NCBI GenBank assembly: GCA_003427395.1
Contig: BFEA01000084.1
Span: 3,165,048-3,211,883 of the forward strand
Direction of reading: 5' to 3'
Origin: Chara braunii
Taxonomy: Eukaryota; Streptophyta; Charophyceae; Charales; Characeae
DNA: 46,836 nt
A program made the translations under genes and the position numbers. How positions within the stretch are numbered: position 1 is the stretch's first letter; each line of letters begins with the position of its first letter. The notes below the pieces were generated by a model, which was given only the letters and a program-made list of their open reading frames with translations, was not told the origin of the DNA and did not search any database. Shown here piece by piece: positions 8,345-18,234 of this stretch.

Positions 8345-9095
8345 GGTAACCGGCGTTCGGGATGGGACGAACGCCAGAACCCGAACGCCCGAACGTATGG
8401 GACCCCTTGGGGATGCCTTCGGCCATCCAGGCCGAACGCGGACCCAAAAAAAAAAAAAAAAAAAAAAGAGAGTCATCAAAAAAATCTGAAAAAAGATATG
8501 TTATGGAAAAAAAAAAATTAAACAAGATTTGCCTGAGCATTACATCCGAATTCCTTACCAAATTTGAAAAAAAAAAAAAACGGAAACAAATACTAATAAT
8601 ATAAAAAATAAAAATAAAAAGAGAATTAAATTTAGTGAGTGCGCGAGCATGTTTTCGACACCGCCATCTTTGGCGATTTTTCATTGTTTTTTGGCATAGC
8701 TAAATGCCCTGAAAATTAACAGATGTGTACTTCACATAATACAAAACCCACTAAAAAATTTTCAAAAAATAATAAAATTGTTTAGACCCCGAACTAAAGT
8801 GAAAACAAAAAGTAAAAAGTGAAAAAATACGTGGGCGAGCACGTTTTGACACTACCATCTTTGGCGATTTTTAATTCTTATTTGGCGTAGCCAAATGACT
8901 TGAAAATTTACAGGCAAGTACCTCACGTCATAGAAAATTCACAAAAAAAAAGTAGAAAAAAATAATTAGTTTTATACCACGAAATATTTTTTGGCGGGGG
9001 ACGAACGCCGTCGGGTTCGGACCCCGTACGTGACCCCGAAAGCCCGTACGTACGGAGGTCTGCTCGGGGACCTCCGTACGTACGGGCTGGTGACC
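8345..9095. mobile_element. element F: nested in element B
   Basis: Element A shows the A/B family without this 751-bp block, so it is an insertion. It begins GGTAACCGGCG and ends GGTGACC (six of seven inverted). It carries GTTCGGG/CGAACGCC-rich ends, another copy of the shared core (about 8497-8566), and two diverged direct copies of a ~190-bp unit (about 8638 and 8830) marked by CACC/ACTACCATCTTTGGCGATTTTT. The target duplication is unclear. Confidence 0.6.
9041..9088. repeat. 20-bp perfect stem, 8-base loop
   Basis: AGCCCGTACGTACGGAGGTC (9041-9060) is exactly reverse-complemented at 9069-9088, separated by TGCTCGGG. It sits at the right terminus of element F, so it is probably a subterminal hairpin of that element rather than a host signal. 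Confidence 0.95.
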
Positions 9096-9179
9096 TTGTA
9101 TATATGTATATATATTTTAATTGTTTTTGGCCCGGCCGGGCAAGTGACACCAGACCACTCTGGTAGCCTGGACCATGAT

Positions 9180-10080
9180 ATAAAATAAATTTGTTGGATT
9201 GTAGTTGAGAACCAGTACTTTGAATCCTCTATGCACTGCATAAATTTCATACATGCTCAAAGAGATGTGTTAAGTTTATAACTTTTTTTCCTCGATCATT
9301 TTTTTTTCCTAAAAATTAACAGCACTGCACACATCTTATAATCCGGCCCTGGTCACAGACTAGGGAAAATCGCTGCCCAGATTAATGCATAATCCAAATC
9401 TTCCCACATCAAAATCAGATTTATTCGGAATTTGGATTGATGTGCGGTGCCACTATTCCTTATATAGGTAAATAGTCTTTCTTGTGGAAAGGTATGGCGA
9501 TATGTGTCTAAAAGACCTTCCTCCTCATATATAGTATGAGTGATGTTCTCATCCTCTTCTATATATGAAGGGCAAGGAGAAAGAATCCTCCACTGATCTA
9601 ACCGTCTATCCGAAGCTGCCTTGAAATCTTTAGCCATAATTATTGGAATCCCACTCGTAATTTGGGTCCAAACCATTTGAAAAAAATTAGCCCTAACATG
9701 ACTCTCATTAGGGCCATAAATGTTAATTACACATGATTTCCAATTATAACTTAACCAGCGCAGAAACCCATCTTCCCTGCTCCTTATCCATCGTCCAATG
9801 TACTAACTCAACCTTGGAGTCAAGAGGGACCCATATGACTACCCTTCGTAAACCACTTCTCGACACTAGAGAGTACAATTTTTGAAAGGGTCATACAATG
9901 TGATGTGTACGAGTATGAGATGGGGTAGAAATGAGATGGGTTTCCATACAAATTAGGTCAGCCCATGAACGACCACCGACTCCTTTCAATTGTTCCGTTA
10001 TAACTTTCCTTTTTTCGGAGTCTGCAGTAGGTAAACCATTACATTAAGCGATTTGAGGTTCATGTCTGCTGTACTCGTCT
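9180..10080 (-). pseudogene. LINE-2 AP endonuclease domain
   Basis: Minus-strand pieces in order: SEKRKVITEQLKGVGG, WADLICMETHLISTPSHTRT (the QET metal-binding block, with the Q apparently lost), LYSLVSRSGLRRVVIW, SCVINIYGPNESHVRANFF, and MVWTQITSGIPIIMAKDF, where GDFN has decayed to KDFK. HQSKFRINLIL, equivalent to SRIDLIL in LINE-1, comes last, and the final SDH motif is unrecognisable. Several frameshifts and missing catalytic residues mean it is inactive. Confidence 0.8.
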
Positions 10081-10229
10081 TACGACGGTATGAAGGAATT
10101 TTCCCGTAGAATGCGCGAGTGCTTCACAACAAACCAACTTTTTCTCTTAGCCCCCCCCCCCTCCAGTCGCTTAAAGTCGGATCCAATTACCACTGTCTAG
10201 GTCAGAATTCGACTGGAGGATACCCGTAC

Positions 10230-11120
10230 GCAAAATGGAGCACAAAAATGCCGTCACGTCTAACACGGACCAAACTGCATTGACGTTGATTTTGAGATTT
10301 TATAAATCGACCAAGGCTGCATGGGAGTACCACTTGAGGGCTGCCTCCTTGTGCTCTTCAAAACGAACAAAGGTATCTTTGTTCGCCATCTGTGTTTTCT
10401 CTTCAGTTTCGGTTAGCTTCCCTGAGGACCCGGATTGTAGTGTTTCGCTAGGAAATCATGTAAATCCCTTTTGAAAACCTTATCCCCAACACTGTGATAC
10501 TCCACATATGTAGACCAACACCTCAGGGTAACACCCCCATATTGATCCCGACCCACTTATGAGACCCCTATCTCCCACTTGTCCCCCTTCTTTCTCACCG
10601 GAATAATCAAGTTACCTTTCGGTACCCGAGATCTATCTCAATTTTTGTCTTTTGCCGGTTTCTTGAGGTGTCGGTGATGGGAAGAAGACTAGGCCTTCTC
10701 GGGGTGATACTCGCTGAGGGAGTAGGGACGGTGTGTGTTGAGGATGTTGCTTATCACCAAACAACCGACTCTGTTACAAGGATTCTTGTGGGGGGAGGTG
10801 AGCAAATTGTAATTTGCCCATCTGCTGGTGTATTTCCTCAGAGTCCTAAAACGGTTGGTTTTGTTAAGGACTCTTAGACACTGGATGCAACGATAGGTTG
10901 GGCAAAGTGAGGCTTTTTTTTTTTTTTTATAACGAAACTCCCCCTCTAGTGATTGCGGTGTCGGTAAGAGTAGACACCACTAACACCTTGGGAGGGACTC
11001 AATCTATTGGTGGGGAGCATCACCTACTGGAACTTGAAAGCGCGTCCAGTGTCCCTTATACAAAATGGATTTGGAATCTGTCAAAAAAAGGAGGAGTAAG
11101 AACTTTCTGCCAGCATTGAT
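10230..11120 (-). pseudogene. LINE-2 ORF1 C-terminal remnant
   Basis: Near 10250-10380 the minus strand reads FVRFEEHKEAALKW and LKINVNAVW. LINE-1 at 15.34-15.44 kb has the corresponding NLRWLGTDSLMDLQILKIKV followed by SPFW, in the same place just upstream of the endonuclease. Beyond about 10.5 kb the translation is broken by stops and I can match only scattered stretches. Plus-strand frames here have no family resemblance. Confidence 0.45.
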
Positions 11121-11199
11121 TGCCCTAGAAACGAGAGGATTGACTGAGGAGGAAAGTGGAAGAAGGGAGAGGACCTCTTCACCCTGAACTAGGCACCAG

Positions 11200-11690
11200 A
11201 TAGCTGCTGCAAAAAACTAGTTTCTCCCGTCCCCACCTGCCCCTTTTACCCCCTTGGCTCGGTAAGCACCCTACCAACCAGAAGATGAACTATATTTTGT
11301 CGACCTGTCGTAATTTAAGCATTGTAGAACAAAATTCTTCAACTTGAAGTTGCACCTGCCAGAAGCCGTATCCAGCCTCCCTTGACATAAAGTAACTGGA
11401 ATGCTTACTGATCAGACACCCCGTACCAAGAGAGTAGGACAATGAAGTTTAGGGGTGGCGGGAATGAATTAGGGAGTTTTTGCATCGGGCGAAGAGGGAT
11501 TGAAGGATCTACCATGGTCCAATCATTGAACTTCTTCCTGTAATTTTTGATGATCTCCTCTCCTTCTTTTCCTCCCTACCCTTCCCATTTCGCCTTTTCA
11601 ATTTCTCCCCCTTTTGACCCCCCTAGCCAGTCTCTGCCGAATTTTTGTATTGATTTGCATATATGGGCTTTTGAGGAATTAAATTGATTT
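11200..11690. other. no gene; junction between the two LINEs
   Basis: AT/CT-rich sequence between the most distal recognisable LINE-2 ORF1 (toward its 5' end) and the LINE-1 C-terminal region. It could hold the LINE-1 3' untranslated region. No tail or target duplication was identified. Confidence 0.4.
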
Positions 11691-11699
11691 TTTCCCTTA

Positions 11700-13212
11700 A
11701 GATTGTCACAATGAATAACTATGTGTTTGAACTTGTTGTTTGGTAATGTCAGTGAATTTTGGGTCGCCCAGCCTGACTCCTTCCCACTCTAAAGTACATC
11801 TTCTTTGCCATATGGCCCGTATAATTGCTCGTCCTCCCATAATAAACAAGTTATGTGTGAAATTGTCAGATTCCATTCTTCTAGCAAAATTGCTTTCCAA
11901 CCCCACGACCAACGGGCTTGTGTTTCTGGTTGGTCCCAAATGCGATCCCACCACCTCTAAAGCCAGACCACCTTAGAGCATGCTAGAAATGTGTGTTCTG
12001 TATATTCAGAAATTTTCCTACTCGGGAATGCAGTTTTGCAGAGTTTGCACCGAGGCTCAATGACGACTCTTTTCTCTAGAGAGTTTTTTTTTATCAGCCA
12101 GTCTTTTGTAGGAAGACAACAATGTTCTATTTTCTATTGCAGTGAGATTAATCCTTGGTGTGATCATCCGGTATGTTGATTTAATGGAGAGAGTGTATAT
12201 TTGTTCCCCATGTCCATATGACATGATCTAATGGTAAATCCTCAATAGGGCTTGAAGGTCCAAACGCTAACCATGTAGTTGAGTCTATTTTGAAAACTCT
12301 AATCCTAAATATCTTGTTTGTTGATACCCATTTTGTTTCCTTATCTGGGCACTTGGAAACCTTGTTGTCCTCTGCTAGCTCGAAAAGGGAGATTAGGATC
12401 TCCTTGTTTTGGAAATAAAATATAATATTTCCTACCAAATGAGTATCCTCGCTCAGAGCTACCCAGTCAGTTTTTTGAGTGTTTTTCGTTTTTGAGAATT
12501 CTTACTCAATCAAGAGGGATTAATTCTGTTAATTTATCTAGACTTTCCTCCACTCGATGACAATGTTTAAGTTTGTTGTGTAGAAGTTTGGGAGAGATCC
12601 AATCATTGGTGTTTGTATCCCAAATGTCCTTAATTCTTTTAATTCCTTTTTTTTATCCATCCTTTCTATGACGATTCATTACAATATAGGGTGACACCTC
12701 GAGAATCCCTAATCCATTCATTGTTAAAGAGTGGTTGCCTACTGATTTCTTCCCATCTCTGGGGAAAATGTTTATCAGGCAGGGGAAGTTTCCTCCATCT
12801 TTTAAAAATTGTGGGTCAGAATGGGTCCTTTCTGATGTTTAGTCTGACCGTCTCTCTATCAGATACATATTGCTCATTCTGGTCCTTGAAGGTGTACCGC
12901 GGGATGGACAATGAACGGTTTTCTAACCACATTGCTGGGTCAATCGAGTCTGCAGTCAATGGGGTTAGTCTTCTTATTCGTTCTTATGCTAGGGCACTCC
13001 AAGGGATCCGAGGATTGAAGAAAAACCTCTTAATTCATTGGATTGAGAGCGTTATGGCTTGTGTGGCCGAGTCAATGATACACAACCCTCCTTTTGACCT
13101 TGATTGGATTATTGAAAAACTGACCACCATGCTAAAAATATTTTGTAATCATGGTTACCCCTTCAGAGAAAGGCCCTGGGTCGTTGTTGGAATATCTTGA
13201 TTGCCGAGTTAT
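11700..13212 (-). pseudogene. LINE-1 ORF2 C-terminal region
   Basis: Follows the RT fragment on the same strand. Readable stretches include PDKETKWVSTNKIFRIRVFK and LAFGPSSPIEDLPLDHVIWT (12181-12438), and FTHNLFIMGGRAIIRAIWQR followed by EWEGVRLGDPKF (11706-11954). The latter resembles the H-F..C-xx-A..xW end of plant LINE ORF2 proteins, but zinc-ligand residues are not clear. Stops and frameshifts separate the pieces. The plus-strand frame at 12691-13200 is a shadow. Confidence 0.55.
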
Positions 13213-13705
13213 CTAGGGCCCAAATGACTGATTTGTAGCTAGTGAGCGACCCATGATGGAGGTGTGTTTGTTTTCCCATAGTTTCAGTTTAGTCTGGGCA
13301 TTCTGCATTATGCATTCATTATTTGATTTTGGTCTACCTTCAACTGATAGAGTGATGCTTAAGACTCTGATTGGAGTATCTGGGAAAAACCATTGAATTT
13401 TGAGAATTTCTGGTGGTCTGACTTCTTGATAGTGGATCCACCAACCTAGGGTTTTATCTCCCCAATTAATCTTCATGTCAGATAATTTACAAAAAATATT
13501 CATCAATGTCTGCATTAACTCCATGTTTTCCTTTGTTGCATCTACAATCAATGAGAGGTCATCTATAAACAAGGAACACACTGGAATCTCGTCGTCACGA
13601 ATGAAAGTGACGTTGTTTTTTTAATGTTTTTGCGATGATTCGAGGTGACTGTTAGCGCTTTCATAATTATGATGAATAAAAAGGAGGCTAACGGGTCACT
13701 TAAAA
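13213..13705 (-). pseudogene. LINE-1 reverse transcriptase palm/thumb fragment
   Basis: The minus strand reads DPLASFLFIIIMKALTV (the GCPLSPxLFxLxxE block), a frame jump, then FIDDLSLIVDATKENMELMQ, which is RT motif C with FADD changed to FIDD. KLSDMKINWGDKTL follows (SGLxINxxKS block), then RVLSITLS and KLKLWENKHTSIMGRSLATN. The fingers and motif A are absent: the linker runs directly into the DPLAS block, so an internal deletion has occurred. Inactive. Confidence 0.85.
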
Positions 13706-13709
13706 TATT

Positions 13710-14220
13710 CATTGCATTTACGACCTATAAATGCTAGGCGGTTGTTGAACCACCCAATGTCATATTTGATAAGGGACCTTTGTTCTCTCTAGAAGTCCAA
13801 TACATCCTTAAAATATTGTTGGAAGTTTTTGTCTTTGAGGTGAGATGCATTGAGTTTATAATACCCTTTACCTTGTTTTTGTTTTTTTTGGGAAAACAAA
13901 GATTGTCATTCCTATGGCATGATCTAGGCCAGGGAAGGGACTTCGCAAGAGAATACTAACAAACTGTAATGCTCCTTGCAGTTTTTCTGCCACGAGGATG
14001 AGGTCGATCCTAGACCTGGTGGTTTTTCTCGCATTGCCCTCTTCTGAAGCATGAAAAAGATTTAAAGTTAGGGTTTAGTCTTCTAAATGAGTCAAATAGA
14101 CTGGATGAATGACACGAGTTAAAAATTAACTGTTAATCCGATTCAATATACGCAGGGCATGGGGAAGGGATATTCAATTTGTCCAAGTTGTGGTCGGGGG
14201 CAACATTAAAGTCCCCTGCC
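13710..14220 (-). pseudogene. LINE-1 endonuclease C-terminal half and linker
   Basis: From 14220 downward on the minus strand come GDFNVAPDHNLD, a degraded stretch, RKTTRSRIDLILVAEKLQGA, and GLDHAIGMTIF, where the usual SDH is LDH. The linker KDKNFQQYFKDVLDF, SLIKYDIGWFNNRLAF and IGRKCNEYF follows. The catalytic Asp/Asn of GDFN is intact but split from the rest by element C. The linker matches LINE-2. Confidence 0.8.
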
Positions 14221-14617
14221 TGTGTAGCACGCCGAACATGTTCGGAGCTTTTCCGAACGTACGAACATCGAACATGTTCGGGTGTTCAGCCGAACGCCAC
14301 CCGAAAGTGTTCGGCCGAACTCCACCCGAACGTATTCGGCCGAACATATTCAGAAAAAAAAAAAAAAAACCTTTTGTTTTTGGTTTTTTACTTTTAACTC
14401 GAGTTTGGTTATGAATTTGACCATACCGCCAAGGCAAAAGTTGTTTGTATTATTATTTTACATAACATATATTGTTTTCAAATGTTTTGGAGAATATATA
14501 TATATATATATATTTTTAAAATATTTTTATGTTCGCGTTCGGAGAGTTTCGACGCTCGTTCGCGTTTGGTCCCGAACGTTCGGGTTCAGTCACCGAACCC
14601 GAACACTATGCTACACA
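14221..14617. mobile_element. element C: 397-bp TIR element with 10-bp target duplication
   Basis: Begins TGTGTAGCA and ends TGCTACACA, exact inverted repeats. GTCCCCTGCC lies directly on both sides (14211-14220 and 14618-14627). Removing the element and one copy restores IMAGDFNVAPD in the LINE endonuclease. The interior has CGAACATGTTCG palindromes, many GTTCGG motifs, a (TA)n run, and the shared core in reverse orientation (14401-14470). A 10-bp duplication suits Mutator-like elements (inference). There is no transposase. Confidence 0.9.
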
Positions 14618-15085
14618 GTCCCCTGCCATTATGACTGCGATGCCCACTGGAATGTGAGGAAGGATGGATTAAAAAATACTAACTCTTTCGCCAGTCTGAT
14701 TGGGTCCATATACATCGAGGATACCGTTTACTTCCAGTTCCAGCATTGCTAATATATAAATCCATTTTCCTTCCTGTTGATCCGCTTCTCAGAGGAGTAC
14801 CTCTACCTTAGAATCAGGTGAGATCCATATAGCTATACTTGCGCTTCTTGGTTTTGGAGCGTGCGTTGTGTATGCTGTATAAGGTCATACCTCTTTGTGG
14901 GTGTGGTTGTGATTTGGCGTGTCCAACAAATGTGTCTCCTGAATACAGATTACGTCCAGCCACTTTGTACCCCCTATTGCTTTGAGTTGTTCTAATATTG
15001 CCTGCCTCTTATTCTTTTTGGCTGAGTCGAGACCGTTGACGTTGAGGGTCCGAAGGTCCAGATCGGCATTTCTCTTGAGGAGTTC
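14618..15085 (-). pseudogene. LINE-1 endonuclease N-terminal half
   Basis: The minus strand reads LRTLNVNGLDSAKKNKRQAI, LEQLKAIGGTKWLDVICIQE, THLLDTPNHNHTHKEV, then SIAIWISPDSKVEVLL, WIYILAMLELEVNGILDVYG, PNQTGERVSIF and LPHIPVGIAVIMAGDFN. This is the exo/endo/phosphatase fold: an N-x-x-G-L start, the ICIQETH metal-binding glutamate, and the DVYGPNQ and GDFN blocks. At least one stop and one frameshift are present, but most catalytic residues are readable. Confidence 0.9.
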
Positions 15086-15239
15086 AATTCTTATCTTTAT
15101 TGTATGGTAAGTCTATTAAATTCACTTCATCTGCTCTTTCCTCCATCTTTCTTCTAGTATCCAATACTCAATACTCTTGTCATGCTCTTGATACACTTTT
15201 GACATGCTTGGTTCTGTTGGGGCTATTAGAGGGACGTTC

Positions 15240-17640
15240 ATGATGCCTCATCTAGGATCCCTCTATTTTTTAGGGAGACTTTCTTCAGTAATCTAAGGAG
15301 GAGGGCAATCACATCCTCTTGTGTCCAAAAGGGGCTGACTTTAATTTTGAGAATTTGTAGGTCCATCAGTGAATCTGTCCCCAACCATCTCAAATTTACT
15401 GAGTCCGAGTCTGAAGCTTTGTACCTTAAGTAAACATATTGATCAGTTATATTCGCTGGCTCAGATATAAGGGTGAAGGTGACCCAGCCTCCCGGAGGGA
15501 AGAATTCTCGTTTTCTCCCCTGGTGTGCTTGTGGGGGGACTGGCTTAATGATTTTGTGCCATGCATCGTAATGTCCTCATATGACGAGCCTTTGGCCTTA
15601 GAAAGGCGTGCCTCCCACCATCCTTCTCTGACAGGAAGAATCACGGTTCCTGCTTTCAACGAAGGGAGTAGCAAAGATTCTGATGATAACTGAGATTTCA
15701 ATTTCTGCTTTTTGGTAGTTGGGTCTTTTAGTGTAGCGGGCATAATGAGACAGTGAGAAGGTACGGGGTGCGCGAAAGTAGCTGAGGAAATGTCCTCTGT
15801 TAAGTCCATTTCTACCTCCCCAACCACTAACTTATCTTCATCCTGCTGTTTGTCTTTCGATCTTTGATCCTTAGCTTGAGAAGACTGAGTAGGATCCTCC
15901 CATTCTATGAGGGAGGATTTCCTACTTTGGCATCTTGACGTTTCATCCTCTAGGATTAAGATTTTTTTTTCCACCTGTAATCGGAGAGAGAATCTCGATT
16001 GCCTTCGGTTTCGTTTGCCCTCCCAGTAGTATTACTTTGGTAGAGGGCTACATCTTCGATTGTTGGGTTGATTGTGAATGTTCCAACAAGAACACCGAGT
16101 CCCCTGCATGAGTCAGACTCCAATTCTGCGAATCCGCGTTTGCGTGTGGTGACACCCCCATTGGTGATGTAGAGAGCATCACATTCTATGTCATAGTCAT
16201 GTAAGATGATAGGAGAGGGAGGTGCTCTGACCCAGTAATAATTATGTTATTGTCACTGAAAGTTTGGCTTGCCTGACATGTTTCAAATGAACTGTATATT
16301 GGTCTGTTGGCGGGACCAGACCTCGAGAAGGATCATTAGTGTTGTCTATGACGTTGTTGTGGTTGTGGCTAGCTGCAGAAAAGGGTGCCTTCGCTGAGCC
16401 TACTAAGGCCTGTGACTCAGAAGTTACGGAGAGTGAGATCTGAAGGGGCTGGGAGTGTGGGATTTCAGATTGAAAGCTACCCTACAAAGCAGAGTATTCT
16501 GTGTTACCAGCTGGTGTGCTAGAGAAGACCGGACCACCGCTTTGTTGAGTTTTGGGCGAAGGTTCTTCACAGTCTGAACTGCTTTGCAGTTCTGCTCTAG
16601 ATTTTCTGCACTTTTGACGCCAGGGACGAACATGTCCCTTATTCTCTCTCGCTTTATTACTCGTTATGAGAAAGCGTTCTTTAAATTTAAAGTTTTTTCT
16701 TCTTTCACCTCGTAATCTATTTGGAGTGAGTGCAAGCTTTGTGAGAAACCTCTATCTGTGATTGGTGTAGTCCCCTCTAAGTTTCTTTTTTAATTTGCTC
16801 ATTGCCTGGTCCCTTTTCATTCTTGCCAATTTCTTGAGCGTCCTGCCCCCCTTCACAATCCATTCTTTCATTAACTTGTCCTTGATGTAGCAGCGGTCAG
16901 GCTGGGTGATTTATGAAGTTATGTTTTTTTTGGAGGACTGTCTTTAGGCTGTCGCGGCAAGCTAACATGACGTTAAGTTGATCATGGATCTGCTGCCAGT
17001 CAATTTCAGATCTCGCCGTGAATTTAAACTTCAAATTTGCAGTCACCCACATTGCCATTTTTTGTAGACTGATTTGCAGATCAGACAACGTATCCATACT
17101 ATCTGCCTTCAACCCCATTACAGAGAGGGGGGACACGATAACCGGGGCTGTTTCTACCTTCATCGCATTTCTTGAGAAGACTTCCTTGAGAACATCTAGA
17201 TCTATTGCATCAACGACTTCAGTGGTTTCCACATTGAGGGGGTTGGATGTCTGCAGGGGCGTATTGACTTTGGGGGGTTGTGCCAACATCACCTGTTCTC
17301 CCACCTGTTGTCCCAGTGGGGATTGTTGGTCTTGCTGGTTTTGTGGGACTTGTTGAAGCAGATGATTCCACGCATCCTGTTGAGATTGATGAGCCTTATG
17401 TGATTGGGCCATCTGTTTTCATTAATGGGTTTTGCTCAATTCCTCTTACTCTTGACCTCTTTCCATTCTTCGCCCCCTTGTTGACCCTTCTTGGGTAAGT
17501 AAGCCTCTGGACTAGGTCGCACTACCCTTGGTCCACCTATTCGTCCTGTTTGTCCTGTTTGTCTTGTTTGTTCTGCTTGTTTTGTTTGTCTTGTTCTCCC
17601 CATTTTTGGCCGTCCGACTATCCTTGAATGCCCCACAGAG
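15240..17640 (-). pseudogene. LINE-1 ORF1 middle and C-terminal part
   Basis: Minus-strand frames at 17436-17636, 16897-17412, 16424-16633 and 15447-15974 together continue ORF1 after its zinc knuckle. The 171-residue piece is Gln-rich at its start (DAWNHLLQQVPQNQQDQQSP), then has a regular acidic/hydrophobic segment (VVDAIDLDVLKEVFSRNAMK). The C-terminal piece is charged and ends in NLRWLGTDSLMDLQILKIKV just before the endonuclease. I recognise no catalytic domain. ORF1 of this class binds RNA and packages the element (family knowledge). Confidence 0.6.
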
Positions 17641-17862
17641 CCCGACAGTTGTTCCTGCTGGTGATTATGCTGTTGATACTGATGTTTCTTATGATTCTGA
17701 TTTTGAAGGTTCTGATTTTTTTGGGATCTGGTTCATTTGTTGTGTCTGCTGCAGACCCTGTTTGGGTGGAAACCAGTCTACGGGTGGTCGTGGTGTTTTG
17801 CGGCGGTCCCCTCTTTCTTCCCAGAACCATCCAATCGGACACCCGTTGGGCTCAGTTCATCG

Positions 17863-18234
17863 TCACACCCATCCCTCGTGCCCCGGGACACTTGGGTACC
17901 AACGATGGGGTCGCTGTGGGTCCCTCCTGAGTTTATGTTCAAATGGATGGGCATGTTGGGGGTGTAGTGGGCATGCAAATTCAGAACTCAGGTGCCCATA
18001 TGTGTTGCATTGAAAGCACCAGGGTTTGAATTTGTGAGTCGTGTGGATCTGGAAGATCCTGCCCCCATTTTGTAAGGGATAATGCCGCCTGTATCTCAAT
18101 GGGGATGTGTCTCAGTTCCACCCAATAGTGGTCCCTCGTGAGTTGTTCTCTCTTCTCTTTACGTGCCATTTTCTTAGGCATCCATGGATAGATTCTGACT
18201 AGAGACTCCCCTAGTACAGCTTCTTCCAACTGTC
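17863..18234 (-). pseudogene. LINE-1 ORF1 DUF4283-like domain and zinc knuckle
   Basis: The minus strand reads EEAVLGESLVRIYPWMPKK and YWVELRHIPIEIQAALSLTK, the signature of the DUF4283 domain in plant LINE/gag-like ORF1s (W.P...vWVrl..LPl). A frame jump is followed by PWCFQCNTYGHLSSEFACP, a CX2CX4HX6C zinc knuckle in place of the usual CX2CX4HX4C. The upstream half of the domain is separated by the insertion at 18239-20688. Confidence 0.75.

Larger units (their letters stand above)
8135..9171. mobile_element. element B: 1037-bp TIR element of the A family
   Basis: Starts CTAGGCTACCAG and ends CTGGTAGCCTGG (11 of 12 inverted). Flanked by ACCATGGT (8127-8134) and ACCATGAT (9172-9179), an 8-bp target duplication with one mismatch. 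Removing it with one copy restores the LINE frame as YFIPWFNNGLAF. The outer 210 bp on the left and 75 bp on the right align with element A. The remainder is a nested insertion (element F). The shared core is at about 8248-8313. There is no coding capacity. Confidence 0.85.
4103..11200 (-). mobile_element. LINE-2: L1-like non-LTR retrotransposon, decayed and split by insertions
   Basis: Minus-strand pieces in the right order make one element: ORF1 C-terminal part (10230-11120), AP endonuclease (9180-10080), linker (7760-8134), RT fingers (5674-6086) and RT palm (4106-4521). Three insertions separate the pieces (4526-5669, 6087-7759, 8135-9171). The palm relic ends at a microsatellite, so the 3' part is missing. 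ORF1, endonuclease and linker segments are recognisably similar to LINE-1 upstream, so both belong to one family. Many stops and frameshifts show that the element is dead. Confidence 0.8.

Noticed and set aside
9041-9088. Rho-independent terminator
   Set aside because: The hairpin is at a transposon end in eukaryotic DNA and no T-run follows directly.
12691-13200. 169-codon plus-strand ORF
   Set aside because: It is antisense to the LINE-1 C-terminal region, where LINE protein similarity on the minus strand explains the openness.
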